The notes under the pieces: generated by a model
Told to the model about the DNA's origin: nothing
Seen by the model: only the letters and a program-made list of their open reading frames with translations
Databases searched by the model: none
Translations under genes and position numbers: made by a program
Assembly: GCF_013349995.1 (NCBI RefSeq)
Contig: NZ_JABVXF010000005.1
Location: 116,799 to 180,798 of the forward strand
Direction: 5' to 3'
DNA length: 64,000 nucleotides
Source: Pseudoalteromonas sp. 0303
GTDB taxonomy: Bacteria > Pseudomonadota > Gammaproteobacteria > Enterobacterales > Alteromonadaceae
Shown: positions 7,867-17,524 of the stretch, piece by piece
How the letters are laid out: every line of letters starts with the position of its first letter
How positions within the stretch are numbered: the first letter of the stretch is position 1

Positions 7867-8370
7867 ATGGCATTACCAGATATTATTAATCATCAAGATT
7901 TCTTACTGACTATTCATACAAATGATGAAAAGCTAATTAAAAACGCTTTACCAGGCGTGCACATTTATCCACTCATGCTGGATTCTGAAAATGGGGTATG
8001 GGTATTACGTGTTTTATTTGAGCCGGGTACGGTTTTGCCAAAGCACTTTCATACTGGGGTTGTACATTTATATACCCTAGCAGGCAGCTGGCACTACACA
8101 GAATACCCTGACGATTTACAAGTGGCTGGTAGCTATTTGTTTGAGCCAGGTGGTTCTATTCATCAATTTCAAGTACCAGCAGACAACACTGAAGTGACCG
8201 ATACCTTTATGGTGGTTATGGGATCTAACATTAACTTTGACCCAGATGGTAACTATATGAACATTATGGATGCAGGTTGGATTGAGCAAGTGATGTTAGC
8301 AGCCGCAAAAGAGCAAGGAATTGAGCCTAACTACATTAAACCAAAGAGTTTATATGGTTTTAGTAAGTAA
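7867..8370 (+). CDS. Cupin-fold protein of the 2,4'-dihydroxyacetophenone dioxygenase-like type
   Basis: A 167-residue single-domain cupin. The metal-binding stretch LPKHFHTGVVHLYTLAG supplies HxH, and the second cupin motif GGSIHQFQVPAD supplies a further histidine, consistent with a non-haem Fe or Mn site. The overall sequence resembles the 2,4'-dihydroxyacetophenone dioxygenase/ChrR-like group, so an oxygenase or sensor function is possible. It has its own GAGGG ribosome site, lies 47 nt after the epimerase gene and is followed by a terminator. Confidence 0.75.
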   Translation: MALPDIINHQDFLLTIHTNDEKLIKNALPGVHIYPLMLDSENGVWVLRVLFEPGTVLPKHFHTGVVHLYTLAGSWHYTEYPDDLQVAGSYLFEPGGSIHQFQVPADNTEVTDTFMVVMGSNINFDPDGNYMNIMDAGWIEQVMLAAAKEQGIEPNYIKPKSLYGFSK

Positions 8371-8387
8371 TTTTATTCCCTGAAGTG

Positions 8388-8430
8388 AAAGCCCTTGATT
8401 ACATAAGTGATTGAGGGCTTTATAGTTTTT
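8388..8430 (+). terminator. Terminator after the epimerase-cupin unit
   Basis: AAAGCCCT (8388-8395) pairs with AGGGCTTT (8414-8421), with partial extra pairing inside the loop, and is followed by ATAGTTTTT. Confidence 0.75.
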
Positions 8431-8578
8431 GGCATTTCCAATCTTTCAATCTAAAAAACAAATCAATTTAATCTAAACAATCAATTTTATTTTAATCGCT
8501 CACACCTCTATTGTATTAATCAAGCAGACGCAAGGCTGCGTTAATTAAACTTTTTTAAATACATCAATGAGGAATATT

Positions 8579-9148
8579 ATGAGCACTTCATTAATTAACA
8601 CAAAACTACAACCATTCAATGCAACAGCTTACCACAACGGTGACTTTGTAGAACTAACAGAAAAAGACGTGCTAGGTAAGTGGTCAATCTTCTTCTTCTA
8701 CCCAGCAGACTTCACTTTCGTGTGTCCTACAGAGCTTGGTGATGTTGCTGATTACTACGAGCAGCTTCAAGAAATGGGTGTTGAAGTTTACTCAGTATCA
8801 ACTGACACGCACTTCACTCACAAAGCATGGCACGATACGTCTGACACAATTGGTAAAATCAAATTCCCAATGATTGGTGACCCTACAGGTCGTATTACAC
8901 GTAACTTCGGTGTGATGATTGAAGACGAAGGTCTTGCTCTTCGTGGTACATTCGTAATGAACCCTGAAGGCGAAATCAAAGTAATCGAAACTCACGACTT
9001 AGGTATCGGTCGAAGCGCGAAAGAGTTAGTACGTAAAGTACAAGCTGCACAGTACATTGCTAATCACGACGGTGAAGTATGTCCTGCATCATGGCAGCCA
9101 GGTGAAGAGACACTTGCTCCTTCACTAGACCTAGTTGGCAAAATCTAA
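8579..9148 (+). CDS. ahpC: Alkyl hydroperoxide reductase subunit C (2-Cys peroxiredoxin)
   Basis: A 189-residue typical 2-Cys peroxiredoxin that reduces hydrogen peroxide and organic peroxides in the cytosol. The peroxidatic cysteine is in FTFVCPTELGD (about 49) and the resolving cysteine in DGEVCPASWQPG (about 168). The ATG at 8579 follows TGAGGA by about 6 nt; an in-frame start four codons earlier has no ribosome site. AhpF, its reductase, is encoded 150 bp downstream. Codon use is strongly regular, as expected for an abundant protein. Confidence 0.95.
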   Translation: MSTSLINTKLQPFNATAYHNGDFVELTEKDVLGKWSIFFFYPADFTFVCPTELGDVADYYEQLQEMGVEVYSVSTDTHFTHKAWHDTSDTIGKIKFPMIGDPTGRITRNFGVMIEDEGLALRGTFVMNPEGEIKVIETHDLGIGRSAKELVRKVQAAQYIANHDGEVCPASWQPGEETLAPSLDLVGKI

Positions 9149-9166
9149 TTTGCCACAGCATTAAAC

Positions 9167-9246
9167 GATAGCAAAGCTTTGCTATCTCAATGCAACCTTA
9201 ATTGCCCATCACAACTCACATTAAGCACATTAGCGGGTGATGGGCA
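9167..9246 (+). other. Two hairpins in the ahpC-ahpF intergenic region
   Basis: GATAGCAAAGCTTTGCTATC (9167-9186) is a perfect 20-bp palindrome. A second stem pairs TGCCCATCAC (9203-9212) with GTGATGGGCA (9237-9246). Neither is followed by a clear T-run, so these could be partial terminators or mRNA-stabilising structures that keep AhpC in excess over AhpF. Confidence 0.5.
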
Positions 9247-9298
9247 GTTATCCCTAAAATTTTTCTAGATTATTTATTCTGAACTCAAGGGCTAAGCC

Positions 9299-10879
9299 AT
9301 GTTAGATACAAATATCAAAAACCAATTAACAAGCCACTTTGCTTCTATTACCAGCCCTGTTGAGCTGCTTATCGCCTTGGATGACAGCAATAAATCAACA
9401 GAACTTAAAAACTTAGCAAACGATTTAGCTTCGTTAAGCGACAAATTCTCGGTGCGAGATAACCCTAGCCAAGATGTGCGTCGTCCATCTATGGTGGTAT
9501 CTTCACCTATTAACAATACGCAAATCACATTTGCGGGTGTGCCTATGGGCCACGAATTCACAAGCTTGATCCTTTCTCTACTGCATACAGGCGGTCATCC
9601 AAGTAAGGCATCAGAGACTGAAATTGAACAAATTAAATCATTGCCTGGGCCGCTTAACTTTGAAGTGTATATTTCATTAAGTTGTCAAACATGTCCGCAA
9701 GTAGTGCAAGCAATTAACCTGATGGCGGCACACAATGAAAATGTTACGGCTACGATGATTGATGGCGCCTTGTTCCAAGACGAAGTGAACGAGCGTAATG
9801 TGTTAGCAGTACCCGCTGTGTACTTAAATGGTGAGTTATTCAGCCAAGGCGCTGTAAACTTGACTGATATCTTAAATAAAGTAGATACCAAAGCGGCTGC
9901 ACGCCAAGCCGAAGCACTGAACGATAAAGAGTTATTCGATGTACTTGTTGTTGGTGGTGGCCCTGCAGGCGCTTCTGCGGCAATTTATTCAGCACGTAAA
10001 GGCTTAAATACGGGTGTGGTTGCAGAGCGTTTTGGTGGTCAGGTATCAGACACATTAGCAATTGAAAACTTTATATCAGTTAAAGCGACCGAAGGCCCTA
10101 AATTGGTTGCACAACTTGAAGAGCACGTAAAAGAATACGATGTTGATGTTATGCAAAACCAACGTGCGGCATCGCTTACTAAGCAAGATAATTATCAAAT
10201 TACGCTAGAAAATGGCGCGGTTTTAAATGCTAAATCAGTGGTATTAGCAACTGGTGCACGCTGGCGTGAAATGAATGTACCCGGTGAGAAAGAGTATCGC
10301 GGTCATGGCGTTGCTTACTGTCCTCACTGTGATGGTCCGTTATTTAAAGGCAAAGCGGTAGCGGTTATCGGCGGTGGTAACTCTGGTATTGAAGCTGCAA
10401 TCGACCTTGCAAACATTGTTGAGCATGTCACTGTGCTTGAATTTGCTGATACCTTACGTGCTGACGAAGTACTTATTCGTAAAGCAAATAGCTTAAACAA
10501 CATTACTATTATCAAAAACGCGCAAACGACAGAAGTTGTTGGTGATGGTAAACGAGTAACAGGCTTAAGCTATATTGACCGCATCTCTGGCGATGAAAAA
10601 TCACTTGAGCTTGCAGGTATCTTTGTGCAAATCGGCTTGGTGCCAAACACTGAATGGTTAAAAGATTCAGCGTTATCACTGACTCGCTTTGGCGAAATCG
10701 AAATTGATAGCAAAGGTGCAACATCATTACCGGGGGTTTACGCTGCAGGTGATGCAACAACAACGCCGTTTAAGCAAATCATTATTGCAATGGGCAGTGG
10801 TGCAACGGCAAGTTTAGGTGCATTTGATTACTTAATTCGCCACAGCGATGAGACTCAAAGCACAGAAAATGCAGCCTAA
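9299..10879 (+). CDS. ahpF: Alkyl hydroperoxide reductase subunit F
   Basis: A 526-residue FAD- and NADH-dependent disulfide reductase that recycles AhpC. The N-terminal double-thioredoxin domain has its CxxC at C129/C132 (SCQTCPQ). It is followed by the FAD motif [19 protein letters not shown], the redox disulfide YCPHCDGP, the NADH motif [16 protein letters not shown] and the C-terminal FAD motif [12 protein letters not shown]. The length is close to enterobacterial AhpF (521). A terminator follows. Both members of the peroxidase pair look intact. Confidence 0.95.
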   Translation: MLDTNIKNQLTSHFASITSPVELLIALDDSNKSTELKNLANDLASLSDKFSVRDNPSQDVRRPSMVVSSPINNTQITFAGVPMGHEFTSLILSLLHTGGHPSKASETEIEQIKSLPGPLNFEVYISLSCQTCPQVVQAINLMAAHNENVTATMIDGALFQDEVNERNVLAVPAVYLNGELFSQGAVNLTDILNKVDTKAAARQAEALNDKELFDVLVVGGGPAGASAAIYSARKGLNTGVVAERFGGQVSDTLAIENFISVKATEGPKLVAQLEEHVKEYDVDVMQNQRAASLTKQDNYQITLENGAVLNAKSVVLATGARWREMNVPGEKEYRGHGVAYCPHCDGPLFKGKAVAVIGGGNSGIEAAIDLANIVEHVTVLEFADTLRADEVLIRKANSLNNITIIKNAQTTEVVGDGKRVTGLSYIDRISGDEKSLELAGIFVQIGLVPNTEWLKDSALSLTRFGEIEIDSKGATSLPGVYAAGDATTTPFKQIIIAMGSGATASLGAFDYLIRHSDETQSTENAA

Positions 10880-10936
10880 TTAGTTGCATAAACAATGACT
10901 CTTGATTAGGCAGCTCACACCCATAGTTGCCGCTTT

Positions 10937-10970
10937 AAAGCCGCCCTCTCCAAAGGCGGCTTTGTTTTTT
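10937..10970 (+). terminator. Terminator after ahpF
   Basis: AAAGCCGCC (10937-10945) pairs with GGCGGCTTT (10955-10963) and is followed by GTTTTTT. It lies between the convergent ahpF and DM13 genes. Confidence 0.85.
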
Positions 10971-10980
10971 ATTAGTACAG

Positions 10981-11451
10981 CTATTGATACTGCGCTGCAG
11001 TAATAAACTCCTCAAAACTTTCACACCAAATAACCACTGTATTGTAATCACTGACATCAATACCTTGTGGTACAACTAATTTAAAGCCATTGAACGAGCG
11101 CACCCCTGCAACACGCTGCATAGTGCCTTTTTGTGCTAAAAAATCGGCTTCGTTATCAATAAAGTTTCGCGATAGATAAAGTTGATAGTCGGGACCAGGT
11201 GATAACGAGCCTTGCATAGAAATAGCATCATTCGTTAGATACACCTTGCCATCACCATAATGCAAGCGGTCTGAGCCTTTAAGGTCGGGTTTAAACGTTG
11301 CACTAAACTGAGCTCGACCTTGATGCAGCTTCAAAACAGCAATATCGGGTGCTGGTTGTTCAGTTAAAATAGGTAAACTGTACACGCCAGCTATAAAACC
11401 CGCAGCAAAAATCGCCAATGTCATAATGATAATTAGCAGCGCTTTTAGCAT
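10981..11451 (-). CDS. DM13-domain protein with N-terminal membrane anchor
   Basis: A 156-residue protein. Residues 1-25 form a hydrophobic anchor or uncleaved signal (LLIIIMTLAIFAAGFIAG). The rest matches the DM13 domain, including the conserved cysteine in YNTVVIWCESFEEFI. DM13 domains are proposed to take part in redox or electron-transfer chemistry at membranes, and the role is not settled. The start codon lies 2 nt after the stop of the solute-binding protein gene, so they are cotranscribed. Confidence 0.8.
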   Translation of the reverse strand: MLKALLIIIMTLAIFAAGFIAGVYSLPILTEQPAPDIAVLKLHQGRAQFSATFKPDLKGSDRLHYGDGKVYLTNDAISMQGSLSPGPDYQLYLSRNFIDNEADFLAQKGTMQRVAGVRSFNGFKLVVPQGIDVSDYNTVVIWCESFEEFITAAQYQ

Positions 11452-11453
11452 GC

Positions 11454-12260
11454 TTACTCCTTATTTTTTAGCGTTATGATGTGACGTTGCTTTAAAGAAA
11501 ACTGTTTTTCAACATCACCAAAGTATTGCAAATAGAGCTTCTCAAGTTCACCTGATTGCTGCAGTTTTTGCATACCTTGCTCTAGTATATCTCTAATGTG
11601 TTGATTTTCTTTGCTTAAGTAAAAGTAATAGTCGCTGGGGTGTTGCAACATAATGTTTGGTGCAATGACAAAATTGAACTGTTTTAGTTTATTCAGTTCG
11701 GTGCCAATAGCCAGTACTGAGCGTGGAAAGTAATCACCAAGTCCTGTTTCAAGGGCTTTTACCATCCCTGGGTAATCAAGCTCGCCATTGACTGTTAAAC
11801 CATTGTTTTTCAGTACGGTATAATCAGACCAGCTCTGTTTTTGTAGGCCAACCAAGGGAGTTAAATCAGCAAGGGTTTCGATGTTGCTAAACTTTTCTTG
11901 ATCTTCATGGCGGATAATAAGCAAACGTTGGCCGTGTAAGCCCTTGTAGAGAGGAATAGTCGTTCTGACTAATGAATCAGTTTGTTGCTGGGGTAAAGAA
12001 AGCCATGCTAAGGTAATTGTTTTATTATGGCTTAGCTGCTCTACAACACGTTTATTATTCATAGGCCTAATATTGTAAAACAGTACAACATCCGCACCCA
12101 TTGCGGCAAAACTTTTGTCGAGAATATCGTGAATATATTGATTTTTCGCCGCATCGTTATAGCTAGGTTTAGCAAGCTGAATAACAATTTGTTCATGAGC
12201 TAATACTTGTAGACTCGACAGAGCAAATGTCATTAAAAATATCAGTATTGCTCTGTTCAT
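11454..12260 (-). CDS. Periplasmic solute-binding protein, family 3-like (orphan)
   Basis: A 268-residue secreted protein with a cleavable signal peptide (about 1-21, ending LQVLA). The fold signature is that of family 3 bacterial solute-binding proteins, with the late motif LEQGMQKLQQSGELEKLYLQ that closes such domains. No ABC permease or ATPase is nearby. The next gene upstream is a chemoreceptor, so a sensory role, or a role with the DM13 protein, is possible. The ligand is unknown. Confidence 0.75.
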   Translation of the reverse strand: MNRAILIFLMTFALSSLQVLAHEQIVIQLAKPSYNDAAKNQYIHDILDKSFAAMGADVVLFYNIRPMNNKRVVEQLSHNKTITLAWLSLPQQQTDSLVRTTIPLYKGLHGQRLLIIRHEDQEKFSNIETLADLTPLVGLQKQSWSDYTVLKNNGLTVNGELDYPGMVKALETGLGDYFPRSVLAIGTELNKLKQFNFVIAPNIMLQHPSDYYFYLSKENQHIRDILEQGMQKLQQSGELEKLYLQYFGDVEKQFSLKQRHIITLKNKE

Positions 12261-12296
12261 TAATTTAAGTCCTTTTTTGAGCGCAGGTTTATAGGA

Positions 12297-13922
12297 CTAT
12301 ACTTTGAAAACATGCACCTGCTGTTGTAGACGTGAAGCCAGTGAGGCCAACTCTTGGCTGGCTTGTGCATTTTGTTGCGAGCTTTCGCTAACCAGTGAAA
12401 TGCTACTACTAAATTCATTAATATTACAACTTAGTTCGTTAGCAACAGTAGTTTGCTCATCCGTTGCGGTGGATACTTGGTTGTTCATATCGGCGATAAG
12501 AGCCATTTCTTGAGTAATTTCAGTCAGTAATTGTGATGAGCGCTCTGCATATTCAACACTTTGTTTAGCACTTTCGTCTGCATTGCCCATGGCGGTAACT
12601 GCTTGCTGCGCCATTGCTTGTAGTTTACTGATCATTTCGTTAATACTGGCTGTGGCTTTTTGCGTGTTGTGCGCAAGCTGCCTGACTTCATCGGCTACCA
12701 CTGCGAAACCGCGACCCGACTCACCTGCGCGTGCTGCCTCAATAGCTGCATTTAAAGCGAGTAAATTGGTTTGTTCTGCAACACCTTGGATCATCATTAC
12801 CACTTGATTGATATCGGTTGATTGTGTATTTAACTCATTGATTAGTTTTGTATTCGCATTAACGATATGTGATAAACGGTTTATTGCATCGATATTTTCT
12901 TGCACAGACTGCTGACCCTGCTTGGCTGTTTTATCAGTGTGAGTGGCTTTTTCTGATGTTGATAATGCATTTGCGGCCACTTGCTCAATGGCACTACTCA
13001 TTTGCGTAATAGCGGTGGCAATCATCGCTGATTGATGCTCTTGCTCTGTGGCTGTGCTTGCAACTTGGTCGCTAATTGAGTTCATTTGCTCAGCAGCGGA
13101 TGAAAGGGTGAGTGTTGCGCTGGTTACATCATTTACAAGTGCATGAATGCGTTCCATCATGGCATTAAAGTGGTTTGCTGCTTGGGCTATTTCGTCATTA
13201 CCATGGGTTTTGGCGCGCAGACGCAAATCGGCATTTTCTGAGATAGAACCTATCGTTTCACTTAACGACAACAATGGGTTATGGATAGAGCGGTATATAA
13301 TAAAGGCAATAGCCAATAATAAAATTATTAATATAGTGATAGAGGCAGTCATAGCGATACTGACTTGAGCAAAATCTTTATCTGCGGCGTTTTTAAACTT
13401 GTTAGCCTCATTGATTTGTAAGCTTATTAGCCCTTGATAGCTTTCACTGAGAGGGTCAAACACATCGTAAAGTTTTTTTACGAACACCTCGTTAGGTACT
13501 GCTTTAAGTTGGTCACTTTTTACTTGGTTTAAAAATGTGCTTAGTTCGCTTTCTACTACAGCGAGATTCTTTTCCACGATATTAACTAAGCGCTGCTCTT
13601 CTGTCGTTAGCTTGGTCCCTAAGTAGCTTTTCCATTTGCTATCAGCAACATTTTTTGCATTTTCAACGGCGGATAGAAAGTCAGTTTTTGAAATTTGCTC
13701 AGCGCGGTATTTATGGAATAGATCAACAATGCTAACTGCGTAATTGTCCGATACTGTTTTTATCTGCTCAAGGGGGATGACTCTATCGTCATACAAACTG
13801 TCGATGCCTTTTACCATGCCCGACATAATAGACATTGTAAAAATAGAGGTGATCACAAAAACTGTAACCGGTAACAAAGCCAAGACGGCTAATCGCGTAC
13901 GAACGGTGTAGTTATTTAACAT
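12297..13922 (-). CDS. Methyl-accepting chemotaxis protein (4-helix-bundle sensor, HAMP)
   Basis: A 541-residue chemoreceptor. It has a first membrane segment near residues 12-33, a helical periplasmic domain of the 4HB_MCP type (about 34-190), a second segment (about 190-212), HAMP, and a long coiled-coil signalling domain. The hairpin tip is [20 protein letters not shown] followed by [15 protein letters not shown]. It would signal to CheA/CheW encoded elsewhere. It lies upstream of the solute-binding protein gene with a 36-bp gap. Confidence 0.9.
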   Translation of the reverse strand: MLNNYTVRTRLAVLALLPVTVFVITSIFTMSIMSGMVKGIDSLYDDRVIPLEQIKTVSDNYAVSIVDLFHKYRAEQISKTDFLSAVENAKNVADSKWKSYLGTKLTTEEQRLVNIVEKNLAVVESELSTFLNQVKSDQLKAVPNEVFVKKLYDVFDPLSESYQGLISLQINEANKFKNAADKDFAQVSIAMTASITILIILLLAIAFIIYRSIHNPLLSLSETIGSISENADLRLRAKTHGNDEIAQAANHFNAMMERIHALVNDVTSATLTLSSAAEQMNSISDQVASTATEQEHQSAMIATAITQMSSAIEQVAANALSTSEKATHTDKTAKQGQQSVQENIDAINRLSHIVNANTKLINELNTQSTDINQVVMMIQGVAEQTNLLALNAAIEAARAGESGRGFAVVADEVRQLAHNTQKATASINEMISKLQAMAQQAVTAMGNADESAKQSVEYAERSSQLLTEITQEMALIADMNNQVSTATDEQTTVANELSCNINEFSSSISLVSESSQQNAQASQELASLASRLQQQVHVFKV

Positions 13923-14032
13923 GGGCGTGCAAATTTTTGTAAGGACTTAGTATTAAAGCTAATAGATAAATGGTTTTAAGCAAGTTTTTGCAATGATGAT
14001 TTACGCTCAATATAACTAAGCCATCAAACTAT

Positions 14033-15037
14033 TCAGTTTTTGCGGGTAACGGACTCCCGCTTTACTATAGTAGGCGCGTATTTGAAGGTGCTTCCTTGTT
14101 GAGGTGTTTCTCCAGTGCGGTATGCAAGCGCAAGTTCAGTTGCTTTCATTGCCATCATCTCGATAGGGTAGCGCAGAGTTGTTAATTTTGGGCGGCAGTA
14201 TTTAGCTAGTAAAACATCATCATAACCGATGATAGAGACTTCATTGGGCACATCAATATTGTGATCTTGAAGCATTGTCATTGCGCCTGATGCCATTGCA
14301 TCGTTATATGCCAGTACAGCAGTAAAGTCAGCACCTTTGGCTAAGAGGTTTTGCATGGCTATTTCGCCGCCTTGTTGATCGGGGGTGCTAAGCTCAACCA
14401 TCGTGTCATCTAAGAAAATATTGTGCTTTTCTAATTCAGATTTAATACCTGCTAAGCGGTTGCTTGGATCATCAATATCATATTGACTGCTAACAACAGC
14501 AAATTTCGTATGACCTTGCTTAAGCATATGCTTAGCCATTGTTTTACCGCCACTTATATTGTCTAGCCAAATACAGCGATGGCTAATTTGCGGTATATAA
14601 CGGTTGATCAGTACAAACCCCGGTACCGTATTTGCAAAATTTATTAGTGTCTCATCATCAAGAGCTTTGCTATGCACAACCATCGCATCACAACGGTGTT
14701 CTAATAATGTTTCAATTGCCTTTAGTTCAGTCTCTTTCTTTATTGAACCAGTACTGATTAATACTTGAGAGTTATTTTTTCTGGCTATGGTTTCTATACC
14801 ATGGGCCATGGTAGCAAAAAAAGGATCTGAAAGTTCAGGTAAAACAATCCCTAATGATTGACTGCGTTGAGTGACCAGTGCACGGGCATTCGCATTGGGC
14901 CGATAACCAAGTTCTTGCATTACTTGCTTTACTCGTTTTCGGGTAGCATCACCCACTTTTGGGCCGTTATTAACCACGCGAGATACTGTTGCTAAGGATA
15001 CACCTGCAATTTGAGCAATATCTTTTATGGTTGCCAT
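14033..15037 (-). CDS. LacI/GalR-family repressor of the galactose genes
   Basis: A 334-residue regulator. The N-terminal helix-turn-helix is IKDIAQIAGVSLATVSRVVN, the hinge is RPNANARALV, and a periplasmic-binding-protein-like effector domain follows. It is divergent from galE, and the gap holds a perfect GGTAAACGTTTACC palindrome typical of LacI/GalR operators. A second near-copy precedes galT. I infer that it represses galE and the galTK-symporter unit and is released by galactose or a derivative. Confidence 0.88.
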   Translation of the reverse strand: MATIKDIAQIAGVSLATVSRVVNNGPKVGDATRKRVKQVMQELGYRPNANARALVTQRSQSLGIVLPELSDPFFATMAHGIETIARKNNSQVLISTGSIKKETELKAIETLLEHRCDAMVVHSKALDDETLINFANTVPGFVLINRYIPQISHRCIWLDNISGGKTMAKHMLKQGHTKFAVVSSQYDIDDPSNRLAGIKSELEKHNIFLDDTMVELSTPDQQGGEIAMQNLLAKGADFTAVLAYNDAMASGAMTMLQDHNIDVPNEVSIIGYDDVLLAKYCRPKLTTLRYPIEMMAMKATELALAYRTGETPQQGSTFKYAPTIVKRESVTRKN

Positions 15038-15161
15038 CTTACTACTGTCCCTAACTATATTACTGTACTAACTCATCAGATATTAAACGACTTTACACTT
15101 TTATCCTAGCAATAAAAGAGTGGACTTATCTAAATAATCAAAAATTGCTTTATTATTTAAA

Positions 15162-15175
15162 GGTAAACGTTTACC
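15162..15175 (+). promoter_or_regulatory. GalR-type operator upstream of galE
   Basis: GGTAAACGTTTACC is a perfect 14-bp palindrome with the central CG usual for LacI-family sites. It is 24 bp before the galE start, downstream of AT-rich promoter-like sequence, in the divergent gap shared with the repressor gene. Confidence 0.8.
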
Positions 15176-15199
15176 CTTAGATCTACTTTGGAGGTTTTT

Positions 15200-16210
15200 A
15201 TGAATATTTTAGTCACCGGTGGGGCTGGGTATATTGGCTCTCACACACTTATCTCATTGATCGAAAATAACCATAATGTCATTGTGGTAGATAACTTGGT
15301 AAATAGTAAATATGAGGCAATCAGAAGGGTTGAGCGTATTACTGGGCGAAAAGTTATCTTTTATGAATGCGATATCAGAAATGAAAGTTCGTTAAGTAGT
15401 ATATTTTCAGCACATCAAATTGATGCCGTGATTCATTTTGCTGGACTTAAAGCTGTTGGTGAATCAGTCATGGAACCCTTAATGTATTACGATAATAATG
15501 TACACGGGACTTGTACTTTATTAGAGGTCATGAAAAAGCATAACGTTAAAAACTTAGTTTTTAGTTCGTCAGCCACCGTGTATGGTGATCCATCAAGTGT
15601 GCCTATTGATGAAGACTTTCCTGTAAAAGCCACAAACCCTTACGGAAGAAGTAAGCTGTTTGTTGAAGAGATATTGCAAGACTTTGCACAAGCTAATAAC
15701 GCTATATCTATAATAATTCTAAGATATTTTAATCCGGTTGGCGCCCATAAAAGTGGCTTAATAGGTGAAGACCCTCTTGGGATCCCGAATAACCTAGTGC
15801 CATTTATAGCACAAGTTGCTGTTGGTAAACGCGATAGCTTAGCTGTATTTGGTAATGATTACCCGACAACAGACGGTACAGGTGTGCGAGATTATATTCA
15901 CGTTGTAGATTTAGCTGAAGGCCATGTCGCAGCCCTTGAAGCTAAAAATGGTCAGTGTGGCGTACATATTTACAACCTAGGAACAGGGCAAGGGACAAGT
16001 GTGCTAGGTGTTGTTGCTGCTTTTGAAGTTGCAAGTGATAAACAAATTCCATGTTCAATTCAGGGGCGGCGTCCTGGTGATGTTGCTGCTTGTTATGCTA
16101 AAGCAGATAAAGCTAAAGCTGAGCTTGGATGGCAAGCGAAACTCAGTATGGAAACAATGATGCAAGATGTATGGCGCTGGCAATCTAAGAACCCTAACGG
16201 GTACCTCTAA
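15200..16210 (+). CDS. galE: UDP-glucose 4-epimerase
   Basis: A 336-residue extended SDR that interconverts UDP-galactose and UDP-glucose in the Leloir pathway. The NAD motif is VTGGAGYIGSHT and the catalytic motif is NPYGRSK, preceded by SSSATVYG. The ATG at 15200 follows GGAGG, so the TTG four codons upstream is not needed. It lies in the gal cluster but is followed by its own terminator, so it is transcribed separately from galTK. Confidence 0.93.
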   Translation: MNILVTGGAGYIGSHTLISLIENNHNVIVVDNLVNSKYEAIRRVERITGRKVIFYECDIRNESSLSSIFSAHQIDAVIHFAGLKAVGESVMEPLMYYDNNVHGTCTLLEVMKKHNVKNLVFSSSATVYGDPSSVPIDEDFPVKATNPYGRSKLFVEEILQDFAQANNAISIIILRYFNPVGAHKSGLIGEDPLGIPNNLVPFIAQVAVGKRDSLAVFGNDYPTTDGTGVRDYIHVVDLAEGHVAALEAKNGQCGVHIYNLGTGQGTSVLGVVAAFEVASDKQIPCSIQGRRPGDVAACYAKADKAKAELGWQAKLSMETMMQDVWRWQSKNPNGYL

Positions 16211-16218
16211 GTTATGAA

Positions 16219-16260
16219 CAAGTAAAGAGCGCTAATTCAGGCGGTTCTTTACTTGCTTTA
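16219..16260 (+). terminator. Terminator after galE
   Basis: CAAGTAAAGA (16219-16228) pairs with TCTTTACTTG (16246-16255) and is followed by CTTTAATT. It isolates galE from galTK. Confidence 0.7.
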
Positions 16261-16427
16261 ATTATCAAATTAACCCCTATTCGACGCTAAGAAATTTCTT
16301 AAATAGTAGACTTTTAGTATAGCGCTATTTATATAAATTAAATATATTTCATGATGTTATGTTTATATAATGTTGTTACATGTTAAAAGTTGGTTTTTTA
16401 GAATCGGTAATAGGTTGCGAGAGGTAG

Positions 16428-16441
16428 GGTGATCGTTTACC
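16428..16441 (+). promoter_or_regulatory. Second GalR-type operator, upstream of galT
   Basis: GGTGATCGTTTACC matches the galE operator at 12 of 14 positions, and the right half-site is identical. It sits about 37 bp before galT in the gap after the galE terminator, so the same repressor probably controls both units. Confidence 0.65.
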
Positions 16442-16477
16442 CTCTGGTAATCATTAATAATAAATTGCAGGATAAAA

Positions 16478-17524
16478 ATGATGAATAGCATCTTTGATCC
16501 CTCTGAACATCCCCATCGACGCCTTAATCTTCTAACAGGCGATTGGGTTCTTGTTTCTCCTCACAGAGCCAAGCGACCATGGCAAGGACAATCTGAAAAA
16601 ACAGAGCTTGTTGCAGAGAAAAGCTATGATGAAACGTGTTATTTATGCGCTACTAATACCCGCATTAATGGTGAAGTAAATCCAGACTATAGCCAGACAT
16701 TTGTTTTTGAAAATGATTTTGCAGCTTTAAAAACAGATTCTCCTGCTTTTGAAAGTGATGATCCATTGCTAAAGCTGTCTGTGGAGCAAGGCTGTAGTCG
16801 AGTAATTTGTTTTTCACCGGATCACAGTAAAACTTTACCTTTATTAAAAGCAGAGGATATGCAAGCCGTTGTAAAGTGTTGGCAGCAACAAACAGCTGAA
16901 TTAGGTGAGCAATATAGGTGGGTTCAGGTTTTTGAAAATAAAGGAAGCATGATGGGGTGTTCAAACCCACATCCTCATGGGCAGGTGTGGGCACAATCAC
17001 AACTTCCTACTTTGGCGTTAAGAAAAGCTGAAAACTTTGATCAGTATTATAAAGAGCATAATCGCGCCTTGTTACAAGATTATGTTCAAAGGGAGCTCAA
17101 AGAAGGTGACCGTGTTGTTTGTGAGAATGAATTTTGGTGCGTAGTCGTACCATTTTGGGCAGCTTGGCCTTTTGAAACTTTACTTCTGCCTAAGTTTGCT
17201 ATTGAACGGATGAGTGAACTACCAGAACAAGCGGTTGCTCCTTTAGCTGATATAGTTCAGCAAATTACAACTCGCTACGATAACTTATTTAACACTTCAT
17301 TTCCTTACTCTATGGGATGGCATGGTGCTCCATTCGATGGGCAATCTCATCCAGAATGGACATTGCATGCCCATTTTTTCCCTCCTCTATTACGTTCAGC
17401 AACAGTGAAAAAGTTTATGGTCGGTTATGAAATGATGGCAGAAGCCCAGCGAGATTTAACACCAGAGCAAGCAGCAGAGAGATTGCGTGCACTCAGTTCT
17501 ACTCATTACAGGAATGCTCAGTGA
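16478..17524 (+). CDS. galT: Galactose-1-phosphate uridylyltransferase
   Basis: A 348-residue HIT-superfamily enzyme exchanging UMP between UDP-glucose and galactose-1-phosphate. The active site HPH is in [12 protein letters not shown], preceded by NKGSMM, and the zinc-site cysteines are in CYLCATN. Length and motifs match the E. coli type. Two consecutive ATG codons could start it; the first, 5 nt after an AGGA site, is used. The stop codon overlaps the galK start. Confidence 0.95.
   Translation: MMNSIFDPSEHPHRRLNLLTGDWVLVSPHRAKRPWQGQSEKTELVAEKSYDETCYLCATNTRINGEVNPDYSQTFVFENDFAALKTDSPAFESDDPLLKLSVEQGCSRVICFSPDHSKTLPLLKAEDMQAVVKCWQQQTAELGEQYRWVQVFENKGSMMGCSNPHPHGQVWAQSQLPTLALRKAENFDQYYKEHNRALLQDYVQRELKEGDRVVCENEFWCVVVPFWAAWPFETLLLPKFAIERMSELPEQAVAPLADIVQQITTRYDNLFNTSFPYSMGWHGAPFDGQSHPEWTLHAHFFPPLLRSATVKKFMVGYEMMAEAQRDLTPEQAAERLRALSSTHYRNAQ

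Noticed and set aside
8431..8578. OxyR binding site upstream of ahpC
   Set aside because: The region is AT-rich with several AATC/ATTT words, but I could not fit the spaced ATAG-CTAT pattern of OxyR sites.
12304..12807. Open frames on the plus strand opposite the chemoreceptor gene (also opposite other coiled-coil signalling domains at 30562-30954 and 39031-39330)
   Set aside because: They mirror the alanine/glutamine-rich signalling domain, have Cys/Ser-rich nonsense composition and lack ribosome sites.
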